Shown here piece by piece: positions 37,475-49,070 of a DNA stretch of 64,000 bases. Location of the stretch: assembly GCA_963969495.1 (NCBI GenBank), contig OZ018337.1, positions 85,968,777 to 86,032,776 of the forward strand. Direction: 5' to 3'. Under the pieces are notes generated by a model. That model ran no database searches. It was not told where the DNA came from and saw nothing but the letters and a program-made list of their open reading frames with translations. The translations under genes were made by a program, and so were the position numbers. Within the stretch, counting starts at the first letter, position 1. Each line of letters opens with the position of its first letter. This DNA is from Ceratothoa steindachneri (Eukaryota; Arthropoda; Malacostraca; Isopoda; Cymothoidae).

Positions 37475-38865
37475 AATTTAACAAGTCAAATAGGAAAGGA
37501 ATCGAGTGACTTCCTCGAAAATGTAGACTCAGATAACCTAAGCAGTATATCTAGCGATGATGGCTGGCTCAGTGAATCATTATCTGAATTTTACAGTGAC
37601 AATATACAAGTTTTAGACAAAGAAAATAGTGAAAATTATCACAATACAGACGAGAATGAAGAGTACAACTCTCTGTCACGTAAACGAAAGCGGCGTGCCA
37701 TAACTTGGCCTTGGGCATCTGGCTCGTACTTCCTGCCTGCGTTTGAATCTTCACTTTCAGGTTTGACTTCTTGATGCTTCATTACACAAAATTCGAAAGA
37801 AATAGATTATTGTGAACAGTTTATGGACGATGATGTGATCAATATAATTGTCACACAATCAAATGCATATTAGAAATATTCTAAGCAAAAATATTCAAAC
37901 CAAATTGACACCTTTTCACCTTCAAAGAAACAAAATTCGCTTGTTGTTTACTATTTGGCTTCTCATGAGTCACAGTTAAAAAAACGCCCAAATGATTACT
38001 GGTCAACTAATAACCTTCATGAACTGAAGATATTTGGAAAATTCCTGTCAAGAGATCGCTTTCTGCAAATATTGAAGCTTTTACATTTTAGCGATAATAA
38101 AATTGAAAGAAATTTACAAGATAGAAAAAGTTAAGCCTGTCTTGGATCTTATTAGACAGAGATTTAAATCAAAGCTGATTCCTCTCAAAGACTTTTACAC
38201 CGACCAAAGTCTACTTGTCTGGAGAGGAAGACTCCATTACAGACAATCCAATCCAAATAAAAGACATAAATCGGGCGTAAAAACGTTTTTATTGTGCGAT
38301 TGTAAGAGTGGTTGCGTAATAGATTTGATTATTTATACTGGTGTCAGTACAGAATTACTATAGACAATAAAGTAGGTCTCAAGTGCTCAGTTGTGATAAC
38401 ACTGCTTGAATCCTATTTGAATAAGTGCCATGTTTTTTTTGACGACAATGGGTACACAAGCCCTGATCTCCTTTCAAAATTACTAGAAATTAGGCCTGGA
38501 ATTGGGGAACAGTTCATTCCAATAGAAAAACATTCCAAAATTTTTAAATATGAAGAAGGGGGAGGTTGAATCAATGCAATGCAACAATATATTATGCATA
38601 AACTGGTGTGATAAACGAAATCTACAGTTTCTTATAAGTGTGCAAGATAATCAAATATGTGACAGCTGAAAAAGGGATAAAGTTGATAACATTATTTTGA
38701 AAACCTAAATGTGTGATTGAGTACAACAACAATAGGTTATAGAGTGTTTGCGTAAAAACACTTGGATGGTATAGGAGGTTTTTCTTTCATCATGTTTACT
38801 TATCTATTCTAAATATAGTACAAAATATAGTTTGGGAGTTTTTAGGTCCAGTGAAGGAATTCAAG
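37475..38865 (+). pseudogene. piggyBac-type transposase pseudogene
   Basis: Blocks in order match a piggyBac (PGBD) transposase: an acidic N-terminal region near 37,500-37,670; FMDDDVINIIVTQSNAY near 37,811 (usual F-DEL--IV-ETNRYA); RDRFLQILKLLHFSDN at 38,051-38,098; IYKIEKVKPVLDLI near 38,112; TDQSLLVWRGRLHYRQ near 38,200, where the usual catalytic DE is DQ; FFDDNGYTSPDLLSKL near 38,435, keeping the second Asp; NILCINWCDKRN near 38,586; KPKCVIEYNNN near 38,701; and WYRRFFFH near 38,772. The third catalytic Asp region after EYNNN is destroyed. Frameshifts (near 38,102-38,130 and 38,340-38,363) and stops prove inactivity. No host gene is interrupted that I can see. TTAA target sites and terminal repeats were not located. 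Confidence 0.9.
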
Positions 38866-41285
38866 TTCCTAAATTTGTGCCGTTTCTATTATGTAAACTT
38901 TTAACTTGATTAAAGATGATAAAAGAGTCCTTGAGAGTAAGTAATGAGCGGACATGACGCAATGGAAAGACGTCACTCATCAATCACGACATAATTTCTC
39001 CTTAATTTCAATTTTCATCTTTATTTAACTTTTATGTTCCTTTACCTCTTCTGCTCTTTCCTTTATTAATTTTATTTCTTGTGGGTTTCTATCTTTTGAT
39101 ACTTTCTTTTCTTTTCTTTTAGTCTTTTTCAATCAACTTCTTTCACAAATTTGTCTTATTCACTTTGTGTCTTGCTTCTCTCACTCTTTCACTTCTGTCT
39201 TTTATTTACTTTCTTCCCACTCCTTTTAATTCTTTTTTCTTATAATGATAGCAATTGCCCTGTACTCATCTACTACCTTACAAAATGAACTATTCCTCAC
39301 TTCGCTTTATACACTTTCAATTATTAAGTTTATTACTTATCTTTTACTCTTTTGTTTATTTTTTTGTTCACTTTTAGTCTTTCTCACTTTACTCTTTCGA
39401 GGGAACCTTTTCATTATAGATTTTTTCTCCTAATATTTCTACACTCCTCTATTTTTTCTCCTCTACATCTTTCTCCCACTCAATTTATTTCACTCCTTTA
39501 CTCATATCATTTTTCTGGTGGGAGAAGTGTTCATCTTCTCAGACGCTGCCCAATTTTCCCTCACTTCCTCAGTAGTTTGAGGCTCACCTCCATTGTCTCT
39601 CTCTACGGCGATAAGTTGACAGCTTTTAAGAAAGAAAATTGTTAAACAAATTGACACGAAGAGTGAGGACGAACACAGAGAGAGAGAAAATAGAAATGAG
39701 GAGACTAAATTTAGAAATGGAAGAAATGAGGAAAATCTATGAATATCAGTGATTCAAACATAAAGACCCGACGAAGCAAGATCAGGTGTAGGTGCAATAT
39801 TTCAGTTTCATGACCTTTTAAAATTGCTAAAAATAGAGTACAATCCCTCACGATCTTTCTCTGAAGATTATATAATTAACTCCAACTAATCTAACCCTCG
39901 ATAGAAGTCTCCAAGCGATGAAGAGAGACCCGAGAAATATGAACATAAAAGACTTGGACAACAGAAAAATCATGAAAACATTTAAGGTTTAAAGATAACA
40001 ACATTTGGAGGTGATGAGGCTGGAACGTCATCAACTCCAAATGTTGGATCATGTACGAATGCGGTTTACATATTCAGAATCAGGTTCCTCTAAGATTGCT
40101 AATGTTAGAAAAGGCAAACATTAATTGAGATCCATCAATCTCTATCCTGAATACAGATAAAGGCTGGACAAAATCAAAGAAATAGATGTGCCCCTTAGGA
40201 ACAGTGAAAGAGAATAGAAGAAAATTTGGCCTCGATGTCTCTTAATTAGTGTAAGGCTCTTAATGGCTCTTAAGTTTAGTCCGTAGCCCCAAAATACTCT
40301 GGAGAGATTTACTAAGACGGAATCCAGTCTAAATCTAATAATTAATCAATCTCTCTACTTCATTCCTTTCTCTATTTTTCTCCATTCTTTCAATATTTAT
40401 CACTTTACCAGATTCCTAACTGAATCGTCATCTTGAGATTACTTTTTACCAATTATCCCTGTTCTACATGACCAACATGAGTTATCACCCATCATCTATG
40501 ACGCAAAGTTGTTGCTCGAGTGAAAAATATTTACTCGAGTTGAAAGATCTCCTTTTATTTTGAAAGACTTCGGAAAATATAATTTATTATTATTTCTAGT
40601 TACAAAATAGAACAAACTATTTCTGAATATATTTGATTTAATATTAAATTGTCACAAAATTGTAAGAATTTAGTTGTTAAATTAAATGATATAAACTTTA
40701 AAAAATGACCATTATTTTATATATGTTTTCTAAAATTTTGCCAAAATGGTAGATTTTGACTTACATAAACTTCTTTAGATGAAATTCGAACACTGATTTC
40801 GCTCTTCCTCTCTATCCTTCTTATCCTAATTCCTTTGTACCTTGAAATAATTTTGTCGTTATGTAATTAAATGATAATTAATTAGATACTGCAAAGGAAA
40901 CTTCCAAACTAACAACACTTACCATTTCTTTCTTACGCCTTATACATTTCTGTCCTTAGTAATGAAAAGGAATCCATCTGTATCACTGACACACTCTTAA
41001 AAACATTAAACAATTTGAAGCATAACAAAATTAGATATTAAAAGTAATTCTTTGAAATACCTTAAAATAGTATTGGAAGAGTTTTATTTTGGCAGAAATG
41101 TTTTTGGAATCAAATTGGAACGATACCTTGAAGCCCATCCATTTAAGGTAACCGAGTATAATGGGGAAGGCAAACCAATACGCGAAGAACAATTCTCACA
41201 CTTTAAATTCATACTTCTTTAATAATAGTAAGGAAAAGTGCAATGTACTCATTGATGGCGTGTGGTTAGTATAACACTGAACAGC
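38866..41285. other. Interval with strong strand asymmetry, no gene recognised
   Basis: About 39,000-39,560 is heavily pyrimidine-rich on the + strand (repeated 'ctttc', 'ttctctc'), and is followed at 39,620-39,740 by a purine-rich stretch ('gagagagagaaaatagaaatgagg'). Frames at 39,245-39,433 and 39,352-39,645 are by-products of the pyrimidine tract (runs of Leu, Phe and Ser). The remainder to 41,285 is AT-rich. A short frame around 41,088-41,225 (FGRNVFGIKLERYLEAHPF) matched nothing confidently. Confidence 0.45.
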
Positions 41286-41294
41286 CACTTTCTC

Positions 41295-41508
41295 ACTACA
41301 TCTGGCCTTCCTGAGGCACGTTCTTCATCCACGCTAAGCAAGTATCTCTATAAATATACCAAAGGATCCTGTTTCCTGCCACTGGCAAACTTCAGGCTAT
41401 AATGACTAAATGATTCAGTTATTTTTAGTCCTGGCAGATTGGTCAATTGGATACAGGCACTTGCTTGGCTTGGATGAAGAGCGTCCTTCATGTGTGCCTG
41501 ATGTAGTT
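41295..41508. mobile_element. Small inverted-repeat (hairpin) element
   Basis: Arms 41,295-41,343 ('actacatctggcc...gctaagcaagt') and 41,459-41,508 ('acttgcttggct...gatgtagt') are inverted copies with about 78% identity, separated by 115 bases. Total length is about 214 bases and there is no coding. It fits a foldback or MITE-like element or a structured RNA. No target duplication was found. Confidence 0.5.
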
Positions 41509-42689
41509 TGACGGTGAGTTCTCATTACTATAATAACTCTATACTTCTTTACCAAGGGAGTGGGGGCGGATAGTTTCATGTTTAAGTATGAAATAGAAAT
41601 ATCTTTGAAATAAATAGATACGATTCTTTCCTTATTCTTCTAAATGCCCAGCCTTTTTCTGGGTTCCCTTTTATTTAGAATTCGTCTCAATTATTTAGAT
41701 TCACTAAATTGGAATCCAAATATCGGGTCGCATTTGTGTATGATTATCCTACATATGGGGCCATGGCTTTAGGAGTTGTTTTTTCAAATAATGATAAGGA
41801 CCGGAGGAAGGATTTAAAGGGAATTGTGGCAACTGTAAGGACGCAATTCTACTTCATGGTTATGGAAAACAGGAGGTTAAATTAACTCTGTCGTTTAAGA
41901 GTTGAAACAGAAGATAGAAGAAAAATCTTTCTAAAATTATTATCATCGGAATCTTTGCCACAGGCGCAGTTCTAAACAATTTTTTAAAAAAATGGACATG
42001 AATCTTCCGTTGCTCAAGAACAAAGAAGTACATAACTGTACTAATATATTCTATGTCCACCTAAAGCCTAAAGCAGACTAGATAAAGGGTTGACGCCAAA
42101 CTTTTCAGCTAATAAATCATATTTCCCTATTTCCAGGACTTTATGTAAAGTAGGCGATGTTGAGAAGAAAATATTGGGTGTTATAGCTACACAATTCAAG
42201 CACACCCTCTAGTGTGGATTGGGCGCATATAGAACTGAGAAAGAAATATGAGAGAGAAAAATCGAGATAAAAAACAGCCATTGAGAATTAACATAAAAAT
42301 CTTATTTACAAATAAAACTGATCAGTGGAAGATAAGCAACACTAATTGTTTCGACATTAAATTACACTGGCCAACACACTTTTTGCTGACTCATATTTTG
42401 TGGATGTTTTTTACTAATCTTGACGTACTGATTTCAAATATGGCATCCATTATGTTGTAACACATCAGGTTTTGATTCTACAGCATATTCCTATTTTACG
42501 ACGTACTGCTTGCATTACTCGGTAAGGATAGTTTCCTAAGTGTTATAACTTCAAACCATAACTTAAAATGTCAACAGAATTTAAAACAATCAATGCAGTG
42601 TAAGATAACATCACCTATGAATAAATACATACAAATTATTTTTCTAATATAATGGATAAAAAACAAGCAATCCTACACATACCTATACA
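41509..42689. other. AT-rich spacer
   Basis: Frames at 41,860-42,060 (-) and 42,248-42,460 (+) were not recognised as protein families. Confidence 0.35.
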
Positions 42690-43475
42690 TTCATAGAACG
42701 TTCGCATGTGAGAGTGTCTGGAGTGTTTGATGTCTACACAGTCTCGTTGAATACTAAATCAGTAGTCTGCCATCATGTTTGTGTTCCATCAGCCTTGATA
42801 TCTCTCCTACTTAATCTTGATATCTTAATGAAAACGCTCTCCATGTTTATCACTTACGTTGCCAAGTTTAGCAGAAATTCATCACGATGGATCTTAAGGA
42901 AATGAATATTTATGCTCATGTTTCAGCCTGAACGATGAAAGCTACCAACTAATGTTTTTACCAAATCCTTGTAGTTAGCAGCCTTTTTGTTTCCAAGAAA
43001 TCATTCCACAACTGCTACAAATGAATCTCATGCTCCTTTTTCTATGTCAGTCATCGAATTTGAGAAGTTTTGATTTTCAATTAACTTTGAGGTTTGTGGC
43101 CCATCAAAAAGTCCAGCCTTTATTTTATTATAGCTTAAGTTAGGAAATATTGAACATATGAATTTTGAAACAGTAACCCTCCCCATTAAGAGCTTTCACA
43201 AATTGTTTCATCATTCCTAGTTTAATATAAATGGGTTGGAAGATGATTTTCAATCGCTCAATAAGTGGTTGGTGTATTCTTCTCTCCAAAGTCAATCTTT
43301 CTTTAACTGGCCAAAGGTTCTGTTCCCACTGTTTGTCCTTGGCTTGGCTGTCCTATAAATATAGGAAACACTGATATTTTGTATAGCTTTCCTGTTAGGC
43401 ATGTAAAACTTTGACCATTTTCAGATCCACACATATGATCCATTTGTCTTGGTCACGGAATTTAATCTTAAATTA
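42690..43475 (-). pseudogene. HGERFHQDI-family gene, copy B (C-terminal half)
   Basis: Reading the minus strand from 43,475 downward gives DKWIICVDLKMV (usual 'W-ICGDLK'), YTKYQCFLYL-DSQ (usual YTKFPCFLC-WDSR), IYIKLGMMKQFVKAL near 43,225 (usual LHIKLGLMKQFVKAL), KIKAGLFDGPQTSKLIEN near 43,100, FLGNKKAANYKDLVKTL near 42,985, NVSDKHGERFH (stop) DI near 42,840, and RDCVDIKHSRHSHM, which ends near 42,695. The block order is that of the whole family C-terminal half. Frameshifts and at least three stops mark it as dead. The N-terminal zinc-type region is absent. It is more similar in word choice to copy A than to copy C in the FDG block, so more than one subfamily is present. Confidence 0.8.
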
Positions 43476-44475
43476 AACAAAATATGCTCTTTGCAAAGAG
43501 ATATAAATGTTGATTCTTTGAGTTGTTTCAGCAAAACAATCACATATAGAGCAAAACGAGTCAGGGGAATTCAAACATTTTCTTCGTAATGAGGCCCTAG
43601 TACTGAATGATATTTCATAAAAAAATCTGTATAAACACAAAATTATATTATACGCAATTGATTTAGATGTGTAGATGTGCATAAAGAGAAGCCTAAATAC
43701 ATAGATAAAATAAAATAAGAAGAATACTAAACACCTCCACTACCGTTTAGTTGATCGTAAGATAGCCTGCTACTATAAGTGGGGCCAATATGGACCATTC
43801 CCTAAATAAAAACCCAGACGTGATAGAAGAAAACTATTGCCATTTTTAAACTCAGTTGCCACAAATTTCCCAAGAACTGGTCTCAAACTTAAGTCAGCAG
43901 AAACAAAGTTAAAATTTGTTGACCAGTGTTATCTTTAGGAGAGATAACTTGGAGTGGCTCCTTTTTATGAAGCAAAAATTAGATTCGCTGACCTTTTTGT
44001 GAGAAAAGTTGGATCGGTCTCGCTCGTAGGGTAAGTAAAAGGTTTTGGCTTTACGAGATTAGAATGTAATTTACAAGATAAATCCTTCTGATAGAGATCC
44101 ATTCGTATTTGGTACCATGTAGGAAAAACTTCGCTACTCTTTTTAACAAGTCATCCAATTCATTGTGTCATCTGTTTAATAGATAATAAATCTGAACTTG
44201 CGTTAATTAAGTTAGGTTGTGTATCATTCTATTCTCCTCTATTTCTAATGGTCGGCTCTCTTTATGGGAGGAACACACTTGTTTTCTTCTCTTTGTGAAA
44301 AATTGCAGGCGCTTCTTTTTAAGTGACTCAAAAAAGGACCACCTCTAAAACGCTGTGGTGGACGGAACCTGCGCATTTAAGTGCTAACCACTGCTTAAAC
44401 TACCTCTAGCTACTGATGTACATTGCATTTCTTCAAAAGGATAATATGAGATATCCTTTAGGGAGGAGAGGGTAG
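43476..44475. other. Spacer with no gene recognised
   Basis: Bases 43,473-43,682 carry an unrecognised minus-strand frame. The rest has nothing I can assign. 'gagggtag' at 44,468-44,475 is the left copy of the direct repeat that flanks the next element. Confidence 0.4.
44468..44475 (+). repeat. 8-bp target-site duplication, left
   Basis: 'gagggtag', identical to 45,262-45,269 on the other side of the inverted-repeat element. Confidence 0.7.
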
Positions 44476-45261
44476 GGTAACACTTCAGTGTCGGGGTGGA
44501 CGTTAGGTGGCGCTGTTTATAGGCTACAATTTTGGGCTACAATATATGTCTTATGACTTCAGACGGTAGCGTCAGATGTGAAAAATTATGGCGTTATATT
44601 TTTTTGCATATTAGTATATGCTAGGGGGCTGCGTTCCCAAGACCCCCAACAATTGATTGAAACTCAGGATCATCGCAGGGTGGTCCTCACGCAGTGATAT
44701 CTCCCCCACAAGCAGTCCCCTTGAATTTACTTTTTTTTCCCCCAACAGCTTTTTACTGGCCAAAAAAAAACTAACTTAATGACAAACAATACATACTTTT
44801 ATAAGTTTCTTGATTAGTTTATGCGCCTTTAATAATCTAAAAGTTTTTCGGGGTCATGCAAAATAGACTCGAATTCAAATAAGGAAGAAGCACAATTAGA
44901 GCACGAAAAAGACATAACGAAAGAGAAACAAATGCTAAGCTGGTTCTATTTATAGGTAAGGCGTTTCAATAAGAAGCTGTTATCGTTCACTGCGAAACAA
45001 AAGATACGAATACAAAAAAGAAATAAAAGACATGAAGAAACATTACCTAACTTAGAAAAAACTATAATCGAGCAGAGGCGCAGATATTAAGTAAATAAAC
45101 CAGACTAAAAGTTACAAATCCCCAAAACAACAAAATAATATAACGCCGTGATTGGTCACATCTGAAGGTACCATCTGACGTCATAAGATATATATTGTAG
45201 CCCAAAAGTGTAGCCTACTAACAGCGCCCCTTACCGTGCGCCCCTAATCTGAAGTATAACT
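44476..45261. mobile_element. Non-autonomous DNA transposon with 130-bp TIRs and 8-bp TSD
   Basis: Inverted termini of about 130 bases (44,476-44,605 and 45,130-45,261) share 'acttcag', 'ggcgctgtt', 'taggctaca', 'tttgggctacaatatat', 'cttatgac', 'cagatgtga' and 'ggcgttatatt' in mirror order, about 80-85% identical. The element begins GGTAACACTTCAG and ends with the complement of AGTTATACTTCAG. It is flanked by an exact direct repeat 'gagggtag' (44,468-44,475 and 45,262-45,269), a likely target-site duplication. An 8-bp duplication is typical of hAT and P superfamilies and also occurs in Merlin. The 525-base interior has no transposase, so it must be mobilised in trans. The superfamily is not settled. 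Confidence 0.8.
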
Positions 45262-45269
45262 GAGGGTAG
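45262..45269 (+). repeat. 8-bp target-site duplication, right
   Basis: 'gagggtag', the exact partner of 44,468-44,475. Confidence 0.7.
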
Positions 45270-47254
45270 CTTAGCTCAATTTTTAAAACTGTAATGATCA
45301 TGGATCATTCTTTTATTTCCGGCATTATTCATCTATATACCTTCAAATTTTAAGTTTTTGACTCCTTAACTGTATCCTTCAGAGGAAACCAGAAGTAAAA
45401 ATATAAAAGAGTCATGTCAGATCATATTGAAGAGTTATCTATGGTTAATTCGTAACATTCAAAGGTTAACTAACGTATCATTATGGTAGTTTCTGATATC
45501 TTTATAGTGATGAATGGAAGTCTGTACTTTTGAAGAACATCGGTGCTTTCAAATAACATTCGAACTGCATCATAATTTCGAACGGCAGCATGTTTAAAGA
45601 ATGCGTCACTGGGACATGTTCACTTAAAATAAAATAGTCCAGGCCAATTCTTGACCTGTATAAAAACTATAGTATACATAGAAATAAATTAGGATGTTTA
45701 TCAACATAAATATAAAGATTATCCTTTGATATTTCTGTTCGATTCTGAAGATACGCTAGGCAATATATTTTTTGCAAAGTTTTCAGGAAATTTTCACCGT
45801 GTATTTTCCCTCACTCGGGAAAAATGAAATTGCCGAGCATGGTCGTTGCTACAAATCTTTAATCCAGATATATCTCAACTTTCCAACGATGCCCACAAAA
45901 TATAATAAAACAATTAGTGGAAACATATATTAGCCACAAATCTCTGTGTGATGAAAAACATAAGCCTATTCTAGGTAACTTCCGTGTCTGGAATCATAGC
46001 ACGTTTCTAATTTATTTTGTATCGAATAGTCCGTTAAGTAGTTGGAAACCAGCCATTAATTTGATGCAGAAACTTAAACAATGGTAGATGTTTCTGACCA
46101 AACGAAGATTTAAAGCATTAAAAAATCTTGTTCCTTTTTCACTGTTCTAATAGTTTAAATTTTTCCATGACGGGCCTAACCAAAGGGCTCCACTGACGCG
46201 ACGTTCCCCACCAATACATAGAATATGGTATCATAAAATAATGTGCTATTTACTTTTTCGCCTCTATGTACAATGGGCATTTTTGATCTTTGGACAATAT
46301 GCGTTTGATGTTCATTCTAAGGGAGTGCCCAATATTGCTATATAATAATACACCAGCTATTTAGATTATTTTTAAAGCTTAATCTAGGAAGAGCCTCCAA
46401 CCCCATAGGTCATCGTCATCACTTTGATATTCGGTGGGGTAACACCCGGCTCCAGCTACAGTACTCTTGTGATACTACCTGTGATTTATAGCTTTAAGAC
46501 ATTTCCAATGTCATATTTCTTCGCCTCTGTCTTTATCAGCGTAACCCTCCCCTTCTCTCTTTCTATCTCTCTCTTTCTCTATCCTGGCCAGTGGATAAGG
46601 ATTAGCTCTCCTCATTTTAGATTGGATTTCCTTCATTGACCAGGAGCATATAGACACAGCTGTTGCGTTCCTCATTCTTCCTGAAAAAAGCCAAATTGAC
46701 TGCCTTCGATTTCTTTCCAAATTCTATCAACCTCATTTGAGGTCTGATAGAGGCTTGTATGCTTCGTGCTTGTATGAGGGTCGCTATTCATCCACAGTGA
46801 ACTAGTGACTGGCTACTGACCGCATACCATCACTGCTCGAGTTTTGATTAACCAGTTTTGGGTCCAAGGAATAAACCAAATTTAAGTAAGCAGCCGTATG
46901 AGGATTGGTTTAAGTGCATAATTTTTTTATTTGATTTGGATATCTATTACACTGGGTAACACTAGTTTTGTTCTTTAAAAGTTTTTAGTAGTTCTAAGGT
47001 GAATTTACCTCCTGATTTCAGAAATACCATTGAAAATTGCATAGCATCGATATCTTTGGAGATAATTGGAATTTTGTATATAAACCTAACCATAAATAGC
47101 TGCGACAGTTCCCTTTATTTAGCAGATTGACATTGTCCATGAATAAGAGCTGATAATATTTTGTTCTTTTATTTCTTTTTAAAGTAATGAAAAAATGTGA
47201 TTATAAGAGATAACCTACTAAAAGTGCATTAAAGAACGGGCTTTCTTACTGTGA
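45270..47254. other. Spacer with no gene recognised
   Basis: A CT-rich simple stretch lies at about 46,545-46,582, where frames on both strands are low in complexity. A minus-strand stretch around 45,530-45,610 (HAAVRNYDAVRMLFES) is faintly ankyrin-like but isolated. Confidence 0.35.
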
Positions 47255-49070
47255 GATCCTTGATCTTTACGCCCCAGTAACCATATAGTTCCACATCATG
47301 CAGTGTCCCATTTCCTTGGTGTGTTTTCTTTCCATTACAGCAATGTCCTGATGGAACCTCTCACCGTGCTTCTCGCTCACTTCGGACAGATTTTCACGAA
47401 AATACTTCAACTGTGAATGCAAAAAGTGCCCTATTATTGACATTCTACATCCTAAATTCTTATAACTTTCTAAAAGTTTTGCTACCAGCTGCTCACAGTT
47501 TGGGTCTTTATTTTACCAAGGAATTCAGTAACTTTATTTTGAAATGGACACCAAGTCTCACTTTCGACATCACTCATTGCAGTCTCAGGTTGTACTGACT
47601 TAAACATTTTTCTTACTTGCGGTCCAGTAAATATACCGCCCTTAAATTTGGCCTCTGATAGCTTGGGAAAGAGTAGACGAATCTCTTGAAGTGCTTCTCC
47701 GCCATGATCTAATGCTTTTACAAACTCTTTGACCATACCGAGCTTTATATGAAGTGGAGGGAGCAAAACTTCGTCATGCTCTACACGAGGCTGTCTAATA
47801 ACATTTATTTTTCCTGGTTTCAAATCATCTCTAGAGGTAACACAACATTATGGTAATGTTGTGGATCATCCCTACTAGCCCATAAGCAAAGAAAACATAA
47901 ATACTTGCTGTACCCACCTTACAATTCGAGTAAGAAGGCACCAGTTCAAAATCACCGCCAACATCCCATTTAAACTTAGTATAGTTTACCTTCTCGAGAA
48001 GCTTTTTTACATTTTCATATTTTTCCTTTATCTCTACCGAGATGCTATATGCAGAGATGGATAATGATTCCCATTATGTAGTAAAACAGCTTCGAGGCTT
48101 TTTGTAGCACTATTTATGAAAGGTCGCCATTCCTCAGGATTCTGATCAACTTCAATAGGGGTAAACAAGCCAGTAATATCTTTGCAAAAGCAGAAATCCT
48201 CACCTATATCGAAGTATACTTGAAATTCCTCATGGCGCTTCCTGTATAGTGTTGATATGCAGTCCTTCCCCGACAGATTTCATTCATTAAGTTTGCATGC
48301 CAAAAGCTCAGCTGCTAATTTAGTAATACCCAATTCCCTGATGAGATCATCCAGTTCACGTTGATTTTGAAAGTGTGACGGTTACTCATTTTTGGCTCAA
48401 ACGTTTCATCTATTTCTTTATTGTCACAACCTTCCGACTCTCCTGATTTGACATTATACTCTCTACCTGAGAAATATAAATGGATATAAAAAGAAAATCA
48501 TTTAATAGCTGGAGCATAAATATAGACTGTATGTGTAATAACGTTACAAGAAACCTGAGCTAAATGTTTTAAATATTTCAGTAGTGATTCTGTCAAAAAA
48601 ATATAGCCTACAATTTGATAGGATTTACTTACATTTTCTGGCGGCTGTTTACCTAATAAGGTATCATCATGTGATACAGTTGCAATAGAGGATGAAATGT
48701 TGGGGTAGAGAGGGAGTTTTTTGCCTTAACTTTTCCTTACTTTGATATGTCAAACATGAAAAATAACAATCATCGTGATGATTTAGGGGTTCTCGACAAA
48801 CTCTAGGCACAGCTAATGGCTTGCTTTTCTTGCACCTCTCAGTCATGCATCTAAATTTGATTCACAACTTCCACATATAACATGAGTGGCACATGGTTTT
48901 TCTTGGTCACCCATACTTATTCCAAAGTAGATACTATAAGCAATCCATTCCTTAGCAGGATCATAATTTTATGTGATACATGCTTAGGTGCAACATAGAA
49001 ACCATACATAAAACAGAACGAATCTGGTGAATTTCTGCATTCACTTGTAGCGATAATCCAGAAAGTCAAT
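47255..49070 (-). pseudogene. HGERFHQDI-family gene, copy C (nearly full length)
   Basis: Read downward on the minus strand, it starts with a Cys-containing block (CRNSPDSFCFMYG near 49,050), then YFGISMGDQEKPCATHVIC near 48,905, CREPLNHHDDCYFSC near 48,790, and YPNISSSIATVSHDD near 48,690. A GT-AG intron (48,632 down to 48,467) follows. Next come QRELDDLIRELGITKLAAEL near 48,355, EFQVYFDIGEDFCFCKDI, NPEEWRPFINSATKSLEAVL and a WDVGGDFELV block. Then follow an intact 113-codon frame (47,482-47,823) with LPPLHIKLGMVKEFVKAL and GGIFTGPQVRKMF, and finally ENLSEVSEKHGERFHQDI near 47,370. The N-terminal Cys/His spacing looks zinc-binding. Frameshifts near 48,350 and 48,050-47,830, and several stops, make it inactive. 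The family's function is unknown to me; its copy number suggests mobility. Confidence 0.85.
48467..48632 (-). other. GT-AG intron in copy C
   Basis: On the minus strand the donor reads AAAAT|GTAAGT and the acceptor TTTATATTTCTCAG|GTAGAG, 166 bases apart. The flanking sequence on both sides carries family protein words, so the locus was once a spliced gene rather than a reverse-transcribed copy. Confidence 0.6.

Noticed and set aside
37569..37754. Minus-strand frame of 61 codons.
   Set aside because: Antisense of the N-terminal part of the piggyBac pseudogene.
39245..39645. Two hydrophobic Leu/Phe/Ser-rich frames that look like membrane proteins.
   Set aside because: By-product of the pyrimidine-rich tract; no charged loops, start context or homologue words.
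45530..45610. Minus-strand HAAVRNYDAVRMLFES, faintly ankyrin-like.
   Set aside because: A single short match without a neighbouring repeat or splice sites.
46545..46720. Arg/Glu-rich minus-strand frame (REGEG, KERDRKRE) resembling an SR-type protein.
   Set aside because: It is the complement of a CT-rich simple repeat.
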